56,733 nucleotides of DNA, taken from Flavobacteriales bacterium. Its GTDB lineage: Bacteria > Bacteroidota > Bacteroidia > UBA10329. The notes under the pieces are model-generated. The model was not told the DNA's origin and ran no database searches. It saw only the letters and a list, made by a program, of their open reading frames with translations. Below are positions 9,017-19,163 of the stretch, in pieces. Position 1 is the stretch's first letter, and every line of letters begins with the position of its first letter. The translations under genes and the position numbers were made by a program. The stretch lies in NCBI GenBank assembly GCA_018402015.1, contig JAGYJL010000009.1:1-56733 (forward strand), read 5' to 3'.

Positions 9017-10167
9017 TAGGAAAAGGGTTGAAATATCTCTTGTTCGGTCTGATACTGTCGGTACTGCTGTTTCCGCTGGCGCAGCGAAATTTCGAGTTGA
9101 TCCCTACTTGGCCGTTGGACGGCTCCTTTCAGTCTGCCATTGAACCGGAATTCGATTGGAACCATTGGTTTGAAGGAGATTTTCAAGCGGCAGAAGAAAC
9201 GTGGCTCAACGAACGAATTGGAGCACGCGAATACTTGGTTCGACTTAGAAATCAGTATTACTTCGATGTATTCAATATGGCCATGGCCAATGGCGTTTCT
9301 CCTGCCAAAGAAGGCGTTTTGCTTGATGTGGGTTATGTAGACGCCTTTTACGGGAAGGATTTTGCTGGAGAAGAAGTTCTAACTGATAAGCTTCAGCGAT
9401 GGAAGCACGTACAGCACGGATTGGATTCTATTGGAGTAAAAGCCTTTCTTGCACTTGCACCCGGAAAGGGTAGTTTCTTTGAAGCACAGTTTTCCGATTT
9501 CCTGAAAGGCGAACATCAACCAATAACCAACTACCGATTCATTTCAGAGTTTGCCACTGCCAACGATATCAGGTTGCTGGATCTGAAAAAACTCTATCAT
9601 ACTTGGAACGACACAAGTCGTTATCCGCTGTTCCCTAAAGGAGGAATCCATTGGAGCGAGTATGGCGCAGCACATGTTTGCGACACCTTGAGGGGATATA
9701 TTCAGTCGCTTACTGGAAGACCGTTGCAGAAATTCTGGTTTGATATCCAACTTTCGGATACGGCCCGAGGAGCCGATAACGACATAGCCCGTGGCATGAA
9801 CCTGCTATTTACTCCCAAGCATGAGAAACTGGCTTATCCGGTACGCTACTTCGGTGAAGATTCGACCATTGTTCCTACCAAATTCCTGGTTATTGCCGAC
9901 AGTTACTACTACGCCATTATGCACAGTGGATTTGCCGATAGAGTGTGCAGCTACGGTGGTTTCTGGTTCTACTTCAGAGAAACACAACCGTATGGTCTAT
10001 TCCCCAGCACGAATGTGGAAGAATTGAATATCCTCGAAGAAATAAAGAAACAGGACGTTCTCATGTTGATGATGACCGAACCTCAGATGCAACGATTCGG
10101 GTGGGATTCTGTAGAGAAACTCGAAGAACTTCTGTACCCAGAGAAAGAGTTAGAACCCGCCAGTTGA
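9013..10167 (+). CDS. AlgX/AlgJ-like SGNH acetyltransferase, partner of the MBOAT
   Basis: A 384-residue protein with an N-terminal signal anchor (about 5-25, 'LKYLLFGLILSVLLFPLAQ') and an SGNH-hydrolase-type periplasmic domain like AlgX/AlgJ. The nucleophile is probably the Ser of 'VIADSYYYAIMHSG'. The usual DxH block appears as 'FPKGGIHWSEYGA', keeping the His while the Asp position is Gly. The likely role is to accept acetyl from the MBOAT and transfer it to a polysaccharide. The start is a TTG that overlaps the preceding TGA (TTGA). The 3' end is convergent with a small lipoprotein gene; the frame is intact to the stop. Confidence 0.82.
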   Translation: MIGKGLKYLLFGLILSVLLFPLAQRNFELIPTWPLDGSFQSAIEPEFDWNHWFEGDFQAAEETWLNERIGAREYLVRLRNQYYFDVFNMAMANGVSPAKEGVLLDVGYVDAFYGKDFAGEEVLTDKLQRWKHVQHGLDSIGVKAFLALAPGKGSFFEAQFSDFLKGEHQPITNYRFISEFATANDIRLLDLKKLYHTWNDTSRYPLFPKGGIHWSEYGAAHVCDTLRGYIQSLTGRPLQKFWFDIQLSDTARGADNDIARGMNLLFTPKHEKLAYPVRYFGEDSTIVPTKFLVIADSYYYAIMHSGFADRVCSYGGFWFYFRETQPYGLFPSTNVEELNILEEIKKQDVLMLMMTEPQMQRFGWDSVEKLEELLYPEKELEPAS

Positions 10168-10349
10168 GGTACAGGAAGCACCACTCTGGCCTCCAGGTCG
10201 GCAATAGCATCCTGATATTGATCGGTACTATCGAATTCAGTCTCGCAGATGGTTTCTGAACTCCCATTCAACTCGCATTCTTCGCACTGGCTACAACCTA
10301 TCAAGGTCATTACCAGGAACACTCCAACAATTGCTAATTTACTTCTCAT
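10150..10349 (-). pseudogene. Small Cys-rich lipoprotein, frameshifted near its end
   Basis: The protein begins 'MRSKLAIVGVFLVMTLIGCS', a lipoprotein signal with the lipobox LIGC, and continues 'QCEECELNGSSETICETEFD'. As written, the frame runs on to 10083, antisense to the AlgX-like gene. In another frame, after a single-base shift near 10190, the end reads 'SGASCTSTGGF' then stop at 10150. That matches the closing pattern of the neighbouring paralogue ('EAAGGVCNEK'). The break probably marks the left edge of the error-prone zone. Function unknown; this is a paralogue of the next protein. Position 10349 is chosen as the start because it opens the signal peptide. Confidence 0.6.
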
Positions 10350-10542
10350 TACAAACTCCTCCGGCTGCTTCATACGCTGCTATCTCATCCTCAAAATCAC
10401 CATTCTGTATGTAGTCGTCCTCACAGATCTCTCTATCGGCCGTTACTCCACTACATATCATGCAGCCATTGTTACACGAAGCAAACACAATCGAAACAGC
10501 AACCAGCAATACAGGCAATTTGGTAAAACGTGACTCTCTCAT
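10339..10542 (-). CDS. Small Cys-rich lipoprotein
   Basis: About 67 residues starting 'MRESRFTKLPVLLVAVSIVF', with lipobox 'FASC' and mature 'NNGCMICSGVTADREICEDD' ending 'AAYEAAGGVCNEK'. It is a paralogue of the downstream lipoprotein: both share a C-rich start, a central 'ICE-D' and an 'A-YEAAG-C' end. The two overlap by 11 bases, so they are co-transcribed. A longer frame opens at 10629, but it begins with non-signal residues; 10542 gives a clean lipoprotein signal. I do not know the function of this small lipoprotein family. Confidence 0.65.
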   Translation of the reverse strand: MRESRFTKLPVLLVAVSIVFASCNNGCMICSGVTADREICEDDYIQNGDFEDEIAAYEAAGGVCNEK

Positions 10543-10591
10543 ATCGGATACAAAACTATTAACTGCAGCGTACTTGTGATATTGTGTCAAA

Positions 10592-11399
10592 TCAATTGGT
10601 GCCGTACTTTTTAGCATAAGCACGGGCAAGAGGTATTAGTTCGTTCAACTTGGCGCTTCGTTTCTCAGGATCTGGATGCGTGCTTAAAAACTCAGGCGGA
10701 CGTTGACCTCCTAAGCTTGACATTCGCTCCCAGAAAGGAACAGCTTTTGAAGGATCATAGCCAGCCATGGCTGTAAATATCAAACCCATTTCATCGGCCT
10801 CGCTTTCGTGCAAACGCGAAAAAGGAAGAATGGCACCAACGGTGGCGCCAATGCCGTAAGCTTGCTGAAAAAGTGATCTTGTCTGTTCTGGCTGATTGGT
10901 CATGGCTGTTGCAAGATCCAAGGCCATTCCACCTCCTTGAACCAATAATCCTTGACTCATTCTTTCGTTACCATGTCGAGCAATGGCATGAGCAACCTCG
11001 TGGCCCATTACAACAGCTATACCATCTTCATCTTGGCATACTGGCAAAATGCCTGTGTAAAAGACCACCTTACCACCTGGCATGCACCAAGCATTCACCT
11101 CATTGCTTTGCGCCACATTGAAACTCCACTTGAATCCAGCAACTCGGTCGGATGCTCCTTTAGCTTGCAAATAACGTGGCAGCAGCAGCGATCTTTCCCT
11201 ACCTCTTAACCTGCTGCCAAGGCATCATTGGTAGCAAGCATTTGATTTGTCTAAGAAATTGGTTGTAGCCAGTAAGTGTTTGGCTCCAACCATCTGGCTT
11301 GGGTAGCAGATTCATCTGTTTTCTACCTGTAATAGGCACCGTGGTGCAGGCAACAGCAAAGGCTGCTAACAATACTGAAAAGAATCAAGGCTTTTTCAT
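10592..11399 (-). pseudogene. M48 family metallopeptidase (lipoprotein), frameshifted N-terminal part
   Basis: The intact part (10592-11170) carries the zinc motif 'MGHEVAHAIARHGNERMSQG', the third-ligand region 'LHESEADEMGLIFTAMAGYD' and the closing 'STHPDPEKRSAKLNELIPLA', as in BepA/LoiP/YcaL-type peptidases. Upstream, in changing frames, one reads 'FSVLLAAFAVACTTVPITGR' (signal with lipobox VAC) and 'KQMNLLP', the usual N-terminus, so the true gene begins at ATG 11399. At least four frame changes lie between 11170 and 11399. The likely role is quality control of envelope proteins, as a lipoprotein. The breaks are probably sequence error. Confidence 0.85.
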
Positions 11400-11597
11400 G
11401 GCGTTTGTTTGAGCTGCAAAGTTAACAGAACCGTTTGTCCATTTTTTTGAATGTTTTCGGGTTGGAAACATTGTGAGACACAACTGAGGAGTACCTTTTG
11501 CGCGCCAATTGAGAATTCGAGGTGCTGCATTGCACTTCTCCTTCTATTTTGAGTTTACTACTGCGGAAATGTTTTCGCGGCGTATTGACCGAACCGA

Positions 11598-13105
11598 ATG
11601 AAAATACCTCAACCTATTTGACCTTACCTGCAAAAGGTAGATTACAAGAATGAGATCCATTCCTGATTACCTGGTTGCCTTGGCGTTGGTTCCGGAAGCG
11701 GTTGCCTTGCGTTATCGCTGGCCTCTCGCCTCTACTGGTCTGTACGCAGTCATGATGGGATTGGTGACTTCCATTTTGGCGGGAGACCGAATGATCTTCT
11801 GGAGCAACAGGCGCTGTTGCCGTTAAAGCTGGTAAACCTTGGCAAAATCTCAATGGAGTAATACAGTTTTTGCCAATACAGTTGGCGGGTCTTATTCAGA
11901 TGGCAGGATTCCTAAAATCGGTAAGCTGGATGCGCTTGGTGCCGCATCCTGTCATCTTCGGGTTTGTGAACGATTGGCCATCATCATTTCATGTCGCAGT
12001 TGCATCAGCTTGAAAGATGCCGAGGTAACTGTCATGGGGGAAACTCGAACTCTACGGCATCATGCTCGATTGGTACTTACCACCATGTTCATCATTTGGG
12101 ACCGCCAAAGATCAGCAAGGCCATTCCGTCATCGCGGCTATCCCGGCCATTTTCGGATTGGTTATCGGGTTGGGCATTGATACCAGAACGGTGGCGATAT
12201 CGCTTCCATCCAAGGTGGCTTCCCTCCTTTTCATATTCCAAACGTCCCGTTGAATTGGGAAACGCTGGTGCTTATTTTCCCTTACGCGGGTATCATGGCT
12301 GGCGTTGGACTGATTGAAAGCTCGTTTACGCTGAACATCATTGACGATAACACAGACCCGTGGCCGGCAACAAAGAAGCCATTGCGCAGGAACGGCAAAC
12401 ATCCTGTCGGGTCTGTTCTCAGGAATGGCGGTTGTTTACTTATCGGTCAGAGTCTCGATCAACATTTCTTCTGGCGCTCGCGCCCGATTATCCGGTATTG
12501 TAGCCTCCGTCATGCCTTGCACCATCATGTTCGGTGCCGGATCATCGAGAAAGTACCGATGGCAGCGTTAATGGGACTGACGCATCAAGTGGTCTCATCG
12601 GCACCTTTGAATGGCAAGTTTTAGAACCATCAGGCGAATGCCAAAATCAGATATTACTGTGGATGGTGCTGGTCAGCGTTGGTTACGGCCATTGCGCACA
12701 ACCTGGCGCTTACTGTGTTGGTAGGGGAAAGCGATCATTTCCGCATTGGTCTTGCTGGGGATAATGCCCAACGTATCCGAGCAAGAAACACATTGATGCG
12801 GATGGAATTAAGCACTACGAGTATCTATAGCCGCTATTCTTCGGTTCGGTAACGATTTCAACGAGAAGTTTGATGTGCAGAACGACCCCGATGAAGCGTA
12901 TCATTGACTTTGCTGAAAGCTGCGTGGTGGATATGTCGGCCATTGAGGCGCTGAACAAACTAACCGAACGTTACCTCCAAGCAGGTAAAAAGTGCATCTG
13001 AAACACCTCAGCTCTGATTGCATCAAACTATTGAAGAATGCAGAACATCATTGATGTGAACATCCTGAAGACCCCACCTATAAGTTGGTGGTGGATGAGG
13101 TTTGA
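11598..13105 (+). pseudogene. SulP family anion (sulfate) permease with STAS domain, frameshifted
   Basis: Frame-by-frame reading gives a full SulP protein of about 500 residues. Near the start are 'LVALALVPEAVAF' and a 'GLIQMAAGFLKLG'-like segment. Then follow 'FGLVIGLGIDTRTV', 'MAGVGLIESSFTLNIIDD', 'GLFSGM', 'INISSGARARLSGIVAS' and 'HNLALTVLVG'. The end is a STAS domain with 'VVDMSAIEALNKLTERYLQ' and 'YKVVVDEV'. SulP proteins are inner-membrane transporters of sulfate, bicarbonate or other anions. Many small indels break the frame; the total length is near normal, so this is most likely sequence error. It could be annotated as a functional gene after correction. Confidence 0.85.
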
Positions 13106-13185
13106 ATGAGCTGAACCGAAAACGCGTTTACACTGTCGGTTTCAATTTTTATCTTTAGGTGTTTAAACTATCAAAAACACACATC

Positions 13186-13611
13186 ATGGAAAATGTAAAT
13201 TGATTGCCGTAGTCTTATCTGGAGTAGCAACTTCGGCCATTGGCTTGGTTTGGTACAACTGTAAAGTATTCGTAAGTGCCTGATGGAATCGGTCGGACTG
13301 ACCGAGAAGGATTGAAAAAGGCAGTATGCCTCTGATTTTCGAGTCACCTTTTACTAGCAATGGTTATTGCGTACAAGCTTTCAGGTGGTGCATACCATCA
13401 CGGAGAGGATGACCGAAACGGGCTTTTTACACGGAGCTTTTTCAGTGGAATGCTTACTGCTCTATTTGCACTTCCTGTGCTTATCACCAATTCGCTGTTT
13501 GAACGAAGAAGCATCAAAGGAATCATCATTAACTCTGGTTATTGGGTGCTTTGCTTTTCGTCTATCGGAGCAATCTTATACGCTTTTGCTGGGTTTATCT
13601 GTAATCGCTAG
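13186..13611 (+). pseudogene. DUF1761 domain protein, frameshifted
   Basis: It begins at ATG 13186 ('MENVN') and continues in shifted frames with 'IAVVLSGVATSAIGLVWYN', 'VSA-WMESVGLTEKD' and 'LIF-VTFLLAMVIAYKLSGG'. The final intact part is 'GMLTALFALPVLITNSLFER' to 'GYWVLCFSSIGAILYAFAG'. This is the order of conserved blocks in DUF1761 membrane proteins of about 140 residues with four helices. Their function is unknown. It lies 80 bases after the SulP gene on the same strand and is followed by a bidirectional hairpin terminator. Confidence 0.7.
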
Positions 13612-13633
13612 CGAACAGCAAATATTTTTTCAC

Positions 13634-13663
13634 ATCCCCATCGAATTAATCTTCGGTGGGGAT
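13634..13663. terminator. Bidirectional hairpin terminator
   Basis: Stem ATCCCCA (13634-13640) pairs with TGGGGAT (13657-13663). A T-rich run follows on the plus side (TTTCGTTTTA) and a run of A/T precedes it (AATATTTTTT). It sits between the ends of two convergent genes (DUF1761 and DUF302) and probably serves both. Confidence 0.65.
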
Positions 13664-13673
13664 TTCGTTTTAC

Positions 13674-14078
13674 TCAAAGACCCTCTGACACCACTTTCTT
13701 CAGCTTCTGCTGAATATCGGTTGCCACCTCGCTCAGCGCTGGCTGCTTACTGCACCCATAGAAGCAATGGGGCCAACGGCAGCTACCTCGAATTCCGTTT
13801 TCCAGCTCTTGAACTACCACATTGCAGGGTAAGGAATACCCTTATTCGAGTTTCACTTTGCAAAGCCTATATGCCGATGATGGATGACACGCACCTAAAA
13901 TGGTGTAATTACGGAATTCTACATCCAGTTTCTTCTTCATGGGCTGCTCATATCGATAGTGGTGATGACACCGAACCCTTCAGTCTTCAATGCTTCGGTT
14001 ACGATTCTCAACTGCATTATCAAACGACGGCAGTAATGGGTCTTATGAAAATGTATAGCTATACGACAGAAGCAACAT
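13674..14078 (-). pseudogene. DUF302 family protein, frameshifted
   Basis: The reverse strand reads 'VTEALKTEGFGVITTIDM', 'MKKKLDVEFRNYTILGACHP', 'AYRALQSETRI' and, after further shifts, 'VVVQELENGI' and 'PALSEVATDIQQKLKKVVSE'. These are the conserved blocks of DUF302 (TT1751-like alpha/beta) proteins of about 130 residues. The start is approximate: the first residues read 'MLLLSYSYTFS', followed by an in-frame stop that is probably an error. Function unproven. It is transcribed towards the DUF1761 gene. Confidence 0.75.
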
Positions 14079-14220
14079 ACCATCTGTAATTCTCAGATAG
14101 TGAACATAGAGGGAGAATATGATATATAGCTTAAGACTATATAATTATAAGAAATGATTTATGAATTTTCGCAATTCACCTTTGTAGCACAAAGACGACA
14201 GATTCACTTAAAACCGAACC

Positions 14221-16448
14221 ATGAAAAATACTGTTATTAACTGGTTTGTTGCCACCCTTGTGGGTTGCGGAACAGACCACAAAGACAAAATGCAATGGAA
14301 GAAAAAGCAAAGGACAATGCCCGTTTCATATGGGCAAGGAAAACAACCCACCACAAACAGAGACTGGTGGCCAAACCAGTTAGACCTTACCGTTTTAAGG
14401 CAGCACTGTCTGACCCAATGGGCGAAAACTTTGATTACAAGGGGCATCAACAGCTTGGATTATGCAGCGGTGAAAGAAGACCCGCGTAAGGTAATGACCG
14501 ATTCAAAAGATTGGTGGCTCGCTGATTTCCGGACACTACTTGGCCCGCTTTTCATACGCATGGCGTGGCACAGCGCTGGAAACTTACAGAACAGGAGATG
14601 GTAGGAGGTGGTTCTAGAGAAGGTCAACAGCGGTTTGCACCTTAAAACAGCGACCTGACAATGGAACTTGGACACAAACTCTGAAGACTTATCTGGCCTG
14701 TCAAACAGAAGTATGGCAGCAAAATCTCTTTGGGCAGACCTGATGCATCTTGCAGGAAACGCAGCCTTTGAAGACATGTGGGTTTCGAGACCATCGGTTT
14801 CGGTGGTGGTCGAGATGTTTGGGAACCAGCAAGCAATGTATTGGGGAAAAGAAACCGAGTGGTTGGCTGATAAACGCTACAGCGGGAGACCGCGATCTGG
14901 AGAACCCGTTAGCCGCTGTTCCAGATGGGACTGATTTACGTAAACCCAGAATAAATCGAACGGAAACCCTGACCCAAAAAGCTGCGGCTATCGACATTCG
15001 CGAAACATTCGCAAGAATGGGTATGAATGACGAGAAACGGTAGCGCTTATTGCTGGTGGACACACCTTGGTAAGACGCACGGTGCTGGAGATCGTGCACT
15101 TGTTGAGCCGAACCAGAAGCAGGAGAATTAGAAGGAACAAGGCTTGGCTGGAAAAGCACCCATGGAACAGGAAAAGGTGCTGATGCCATTACTTCTGGGA
15201 TTGTTATCTGGACCCCCTACTCCTACCAATGGAGCTACGGATTCTTCACCATGCTTTTCAATAATGAGGGAATTGACCAAGAGCCCCAGCAGGCGCTCAT
15301 CAGTGGGTGGCCAAAGATTCTGAGGCTCCCCGATGCATTTGATAAGGGACAAGAAGCACTGACCAACGATGCTTACAACTGACCTTTGCCACGCGAAGAC
15401 CCAGCATATGAGAAAAATCTCAGACGATTCTTTGAGAATCCTGAGGAATTCCAAATAGCTTTTGCCAAAGCGTGGTTCAAACCTTCACCCACCATGATAT
15501 GGGGCCGAAATCAACCTATCTCACCAGAGATTCCGAGGAGGATTTCGCGGCAAGACCCAATTCCTGCAGCTGATTACAAACAATTACGCCTAAGGATATT
15601 GTTGACCTGAAAGCAAGTAATTTGAATTAGGGTTGACCGTTCCAGGAATTGGTAACTACGGCTTGGGCATCCGCTTCTACCTACAGAGGTTCAGACAGAA
15701 AGGTGGTGCCAACGGCGCACGTATCCGACTAGAGCCTCAGCGCAGCTGGAAGTGAATAACCAACGCAACTGGAACAAGGTTCTTTAGCAGGTTGGAAGAG
15801 ATTCAAGCGGCTTTTCACGAGAACTCGAGAGAAAGAAAAGTTTCTATGGCCGACCCGATCGCATTGGGCGGTAGTGCAGCAGTAGAGAAAGGGCTAAAGA
15901 TGCCGGACACGACATCAAAATCGAATTCACTCCTGCCGTAAACAGATGCTACGCAAGAAATGACCGATGTAGAATCTATGGAAGCATTGAGCCAATGGCG
16001 GATGGTTTTAGAACTATTTAAAAACGAAATACACGCTTTCAGCAGAAGAATTGCTGGTAGATAAGGCGCAGTTGCTAACGCTAAATGCTCCCGGAAAATG
16101 ACGCTTGTGGGCGGTATGCGCGCTTTGAATGCAAACTATGATGGTTCTAAGCATGGCATCTTCGTTTCAAAAACCTGAACGTTGAGCAATGAGTTCTTTG
16201 AAACCTGATGAGCATGGATACTCCGTGGGAGTGCTACTTCAGACGACAAAGAGTTGAAATGAAGGAAAAGACCGCGAAACAGGCGAAGTGAAATGGACTG
16301 GCACGAAGCCGACCTCATTTTGGTTCTAACTCAGAATTGCGTGCCTTGGCAGGTAGAAGTTTACGCCAGTGCTGATGCTAACGAACGCTTCGTGAAAGAT
16401 TTGCAAAAGTATATAAAGTGATGATGTTGATCGATTGATGTGAAGTGA
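14221..16448 (+). pseudogene. katG: Catalase-peroxidase KatG, frameshifted
   Basis: Readable in successive frames along about 2.2 kb, the normal length for KatG. Blocks include '[15 protein letters not shown]', '[10 protein letters not shown]' (distal Trp-His), '[14 protein letters not shown]', '[16 protein letters not shown]', 'GLIYVNPE' (Tyr of the Met-Tyr-Trp adduct), '[12 protein letters not shown]', 'ALIAGG-TLG-THGAG' (proximal His region), 'ITSGIVIWT', 'AFAKAWFK' and, near the end, 'MRALNANYDGSKHGIFV'. KatG degrades peroxide using haem. The first codons read '[17 protein letters not shown]', a possible lipoprotein-like signal that needs correction before it can be trusted. Fourteen or more frame changes are present, most likely sequence errors. 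A hairpin terminator follows. Confidence 0.9.
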
Positions 16449-16495
16449 ATAGCTTCTAAGCTAATTATTTAGAAAGTTAATGTATTGCCCAGAAA

Positions 16496-16520
16496 GCCCG
16501 CCAAATGGCGGGGTTTTCTT
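16496..16520 (+). terminator. Rho-independent terminator after katG
   Basis: GCCCGCC, loop AAAT, GGCGGGG, then TTTTCTT. The stem CCCGCC (16497-16502) pairs with GGCGGG (16507-16512), followed by a T-rich tail, about 50 bases after the katG stop. Confidence 0.8.
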
Positions 16521-16636
16521 ATGCCCGATTTTCCGCTCTTGTTGCTCTGTGACACCCCATCCGCCTTAGGCGGACAGGGTTCATAGCTGTCGGTGAGCGA
16601 CAATCCAAACAATACCTGTTAGATGAACCGCAGCTT

Positions 16637-17282
16637 TTATCTTCGTATCACAAGCACAACCAGAATATCGGAGAAACCGCCAAAAGCCTTGCCCTTGGCA
16701 CGCACACGCACCTCATAGTAGGTCATGGTCGCATCTTATCTCAATATTAGAAGGTTTTGTGCTGGTCGGAATCCATTGCTTTTCCACCAACGGTGCCCAG
16801 AGTGTCCGGAGCCCTGATTCACCTCTCTTCTTTCACAGCTTCACCGTGTCTGAACCTCATAGAATCCAACATTCTTTATCGGATTCCAACTCAGTTTCAT
16901 GAAGCCTGAAATATCCGTAACCAACTTTTACGCCCTGCACCTTGGTGGGTGTACCCGAACTTTCGCGCGGCTTGGTGCACAGAAACCTGAACTGAGAATA
17001 TCCTTATCGCCATCGGCCTTTAGGGTTACGAACGTTCTGAGCTACGCACCATATCGTCCACTACCTTTCTGACTGCGCATGAACGCAATGCGTTCCTTAC
17101 CCTGAACTGCGCATCTGCCACGGCCGTGATCCTGCGCTTTAAGCATTAAAAAAAATCCCGGTACGGAACAGGCGGATCTACAACAATGGAATGGCCTGAC
17201 ATCTTATCGTGTAGCGCATGCTCCTCTGGAGCCTTAACTCAATCGGTCTATTGAGGTCGAACACAGCCTTGTTGTAACCCAT
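16637..17282 (-). pseudogene. Fibronectin type III-like domain protein, frameshifted
   Basis: Reverse-strand reading in several frames gives 'MGYNKAVFDLNRPIELRLQR' at the start, then 'KERIAFMRSQK', 'FVTLKADGDKDILSSGF', 'KPRESSGTPTKVQGVKVGYG', 'FMKLSWNPIKNVGFYEVQT' and 'YYEVRVRAKGKG'. The WNP...YEVQ and YEVRVRA patterns are those of an Fn3 beta-sandwich. The total would be about 215 residues. No signal peptide is visible. Its role is unknown; it may bind something through the Fn3 fold. The breaks follow the same pattern as in the rest of the zone. Confidence 0.6.
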
Positions 17283-17374
17283 GGCTTTTCTGGGCGGTAT
17301 TATCTGGTCGCTTACTATCAGATACGTAACTGTTGCATTAGATATTGTATGCAGTTTGAAATATTTTCTTTAAG

Positions 17375-17765
17375 CACAAAGCATCTTCCTCGGTGTGTTG
17401 AGAGGTGCGGGTCAGCCTAAGTGGCCAGCATACCGCATCACGTCATTGCGAAACATTTCTTTTCCGAAATGTTGCGGCAATCTCCTTCTTGTACCCAGTA
17501 TTAAAGCACAAAGCGCATCTTCCTCGGTGTGCTAAGGTGCGGGTCAGCCTAAGTGGCCAGCATAACGCATCACGTCATTACAGGAAACATTTCTTTCCGG
17601 AAATGCCGTGGCAATCTCCTGCCTTAGCTGCATTGCTAATGGGGCATCTTCCTCGGTGTGCTGAGGGTCAGCCTGGAGGGCCAGCATACCGCATCACGTC
17701 ATTGCGAAACATTTCTTTCCGAAATGTTGTAGCAATCTCCTGCCTTAGCCCAGCATTAAGCACAA
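17375..17765. repeat. Three tandem copies of a ~130-bp repeat
   Basis: The segment 'CATCTTCCTCGGTGTG' ... 'GGTCAGCCT' ... 'GGCCAGCATA' ... 'CATCACGTCATT' ... 'AAACATTTCTT' ... 'GGCAATCTCCT' occurs three times in a row, starting near 17375, 17506 and 17641. Each copy contains the imperfect palindrome CGTCATTGCGAAACATTTC / GAAATGTTG-GGCAATCTC. A related single element is present at 55797-55845. No coding function is evident. Confidence 0.85.
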
Positions 17766-17779
17766 ACACAGCCCCAAGC

Positions 17780-18165
17780 ACCCTCATTTGAAGTTCTGTT
17801 TTTGATTTTTGATGCTCTCCTACAACTTTTAAGGCTTAATCATTAACAGAACTATGCTAGAACTTTTTAAAGCTCTGTTTTTCCGTAACAGAACCATGGT
17901 AGAACTTTTTAAAGCTCTGTTTTTCAATAACAGAACTATGCTGCAACTTTTTCAAGCTTTGTTTTCTGTGTAATATAGGGAACTATGGGGTGGGAACCTT
18001 TTTAAAGCTTTGTTTTTCCGTAACAGAACTATGGTAGAACTTTTTAAAGCTTTGTTTTTCCGTAACAGAACCATGGTAGAACTTTTTGAAGCTTTGTTTT
18101 TACTTCAGTTAACTACCTGACGGGTTTTTAATGCTTGGTTTTTGCGTCAGTTAGCAACGGAGGTG
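17780..18165. repeat. 42-bp minisatellite, about 7-8 units
   Basis: The core 'GTAGAACTTTTTAAAGC' followed by 'TTTGTTTTTCCGTAACAGAA' recurs with starts near 17824, 17861, 17903, 17945, 17995, 18038 and 18080, with a degraded unit after that. The period is 42 bases in most units, with 37- and 50-base exceptions that may be sequence errors. Forty-two is a multiple of three and the plus strand can be read as a 14-residue repeat (NRTMVELFKALFFR), but no start region or flanking gene supports translation. Confidence 0.85.
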
Positions 18166-18415
18166 GTGGTAGATTAGGTAACTGGTGGAAGCGTCTGGGC
18201 AGTGATCTTGGAAGAGTTGAATAAGTTGGGCGTAAGGTGTTGGAAATCGAAAGGGAGGTTTGGGAGCTGGCTAAAGAAACAGTGGGCTAGGCGCGAAAGT
18301 TGAACTTTAGCACCCGGTTTTGAGGGCTATGAAAAGAAATCGTACTTACGCAAAGTCGATATAATAAATTAAGGCTATGGAATTTATCATAGCCAATAGT
18401 TGGCTGGGCAACTGA

Positions 18416-19126
18416 ATGAAGCGACACCGTTCATATTCTCATTCTGATCTTTTTGGGTTTTCAGCTCAAACCTGACGACTGAAACCCTCTCGGACAGTTG
18501 CAAATGCATTGATTCTTTTCATCCAGCTGATCAAAACCTAATCAAGGTGACAACTGGTCAATCTGGACATGAATTTGTTTTCTGTGGTTATTCTGGGAAA
18601 GCCACTCAGTACATGGGCGACCTTGGTGCTCTTGGGAAGACTGACTTCACGTTTCTTTAGTCGGCTTGACCTCATTGACTGTTCAACACAAAAGCATTTT
18701 CAACGAACAGGAATACTACACCGACAGCGTCAAACTAACATCTGATGGCTGTATTATATCGTCTGACAAGGTTGCCAAACCCGAATGGTGGGACATACAT
18801 TTCAGTACCAGCGTCAGTTTTTAAAATAAATCAGGTCAGCCCATTTCCATTGACACGGTTTTATCAATTCCGAAGTCCCTACTACCAGAGCAATTATTTG
18901 ACGGCAATCGAGGGAAACCTGGGATCCTGAAACAGGACAACTCGAAAACAATGGAAGCGGTCGGGATCTAGGAACTCAGTTATTTGTTTCTGGAAAGCTT
19001 TGTCCAATGCCAAAACAAAACGGCTTTTTTGAGAGAGAACGCACCTAGGGACGGCTACATGACCGGTATTTAACGACTACAAGTGGTATTTAAAATTGAA
19101 AGAAAGACTGTAGTTAACACCAAATT
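18416..19126 (+). pseudogene. Probable secreted protein of unknown function, frameshifted
   Basis: From ATG 18416 a shifted frame gives the hydrophobic 'VHILILIFLGFQ', a likely signal segment. Coding-like stretches follow: 'CIDSFHPADQNLIKVTTGQS', 'GHEFVFCGYSGKATQYMGD', 'NEQEYYTDSVKLTSDGCIIS', 'WWDIHFSTSVS' and 'SPYYQSNYLTAIEGNLG'. I do not recognise the family. Both ends are approximate, and the number of frame changes makes the exact product uncertain. It precedes a palindrome-bearing element and another small secreted protein on the same strand. Confidence 0.4.
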
Positions 19127-19163
19127 CCAATGCGTGACTGTACGTCAGTCAAGCTTTGCTTCG

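Noticed and set aside
10083-10149. C-terminal extension of the small lipoprotein antisense to the AlgX-like gene
   Set aside because: A single-base shift gives an ending that matches the paralogue, so the extension is probably a frameshift artefact.
17780-18165. Possible CRISPR array
   Set aside because: The units are contiguous and similar along their whole length, with no unique spacers; no cas genes are present.
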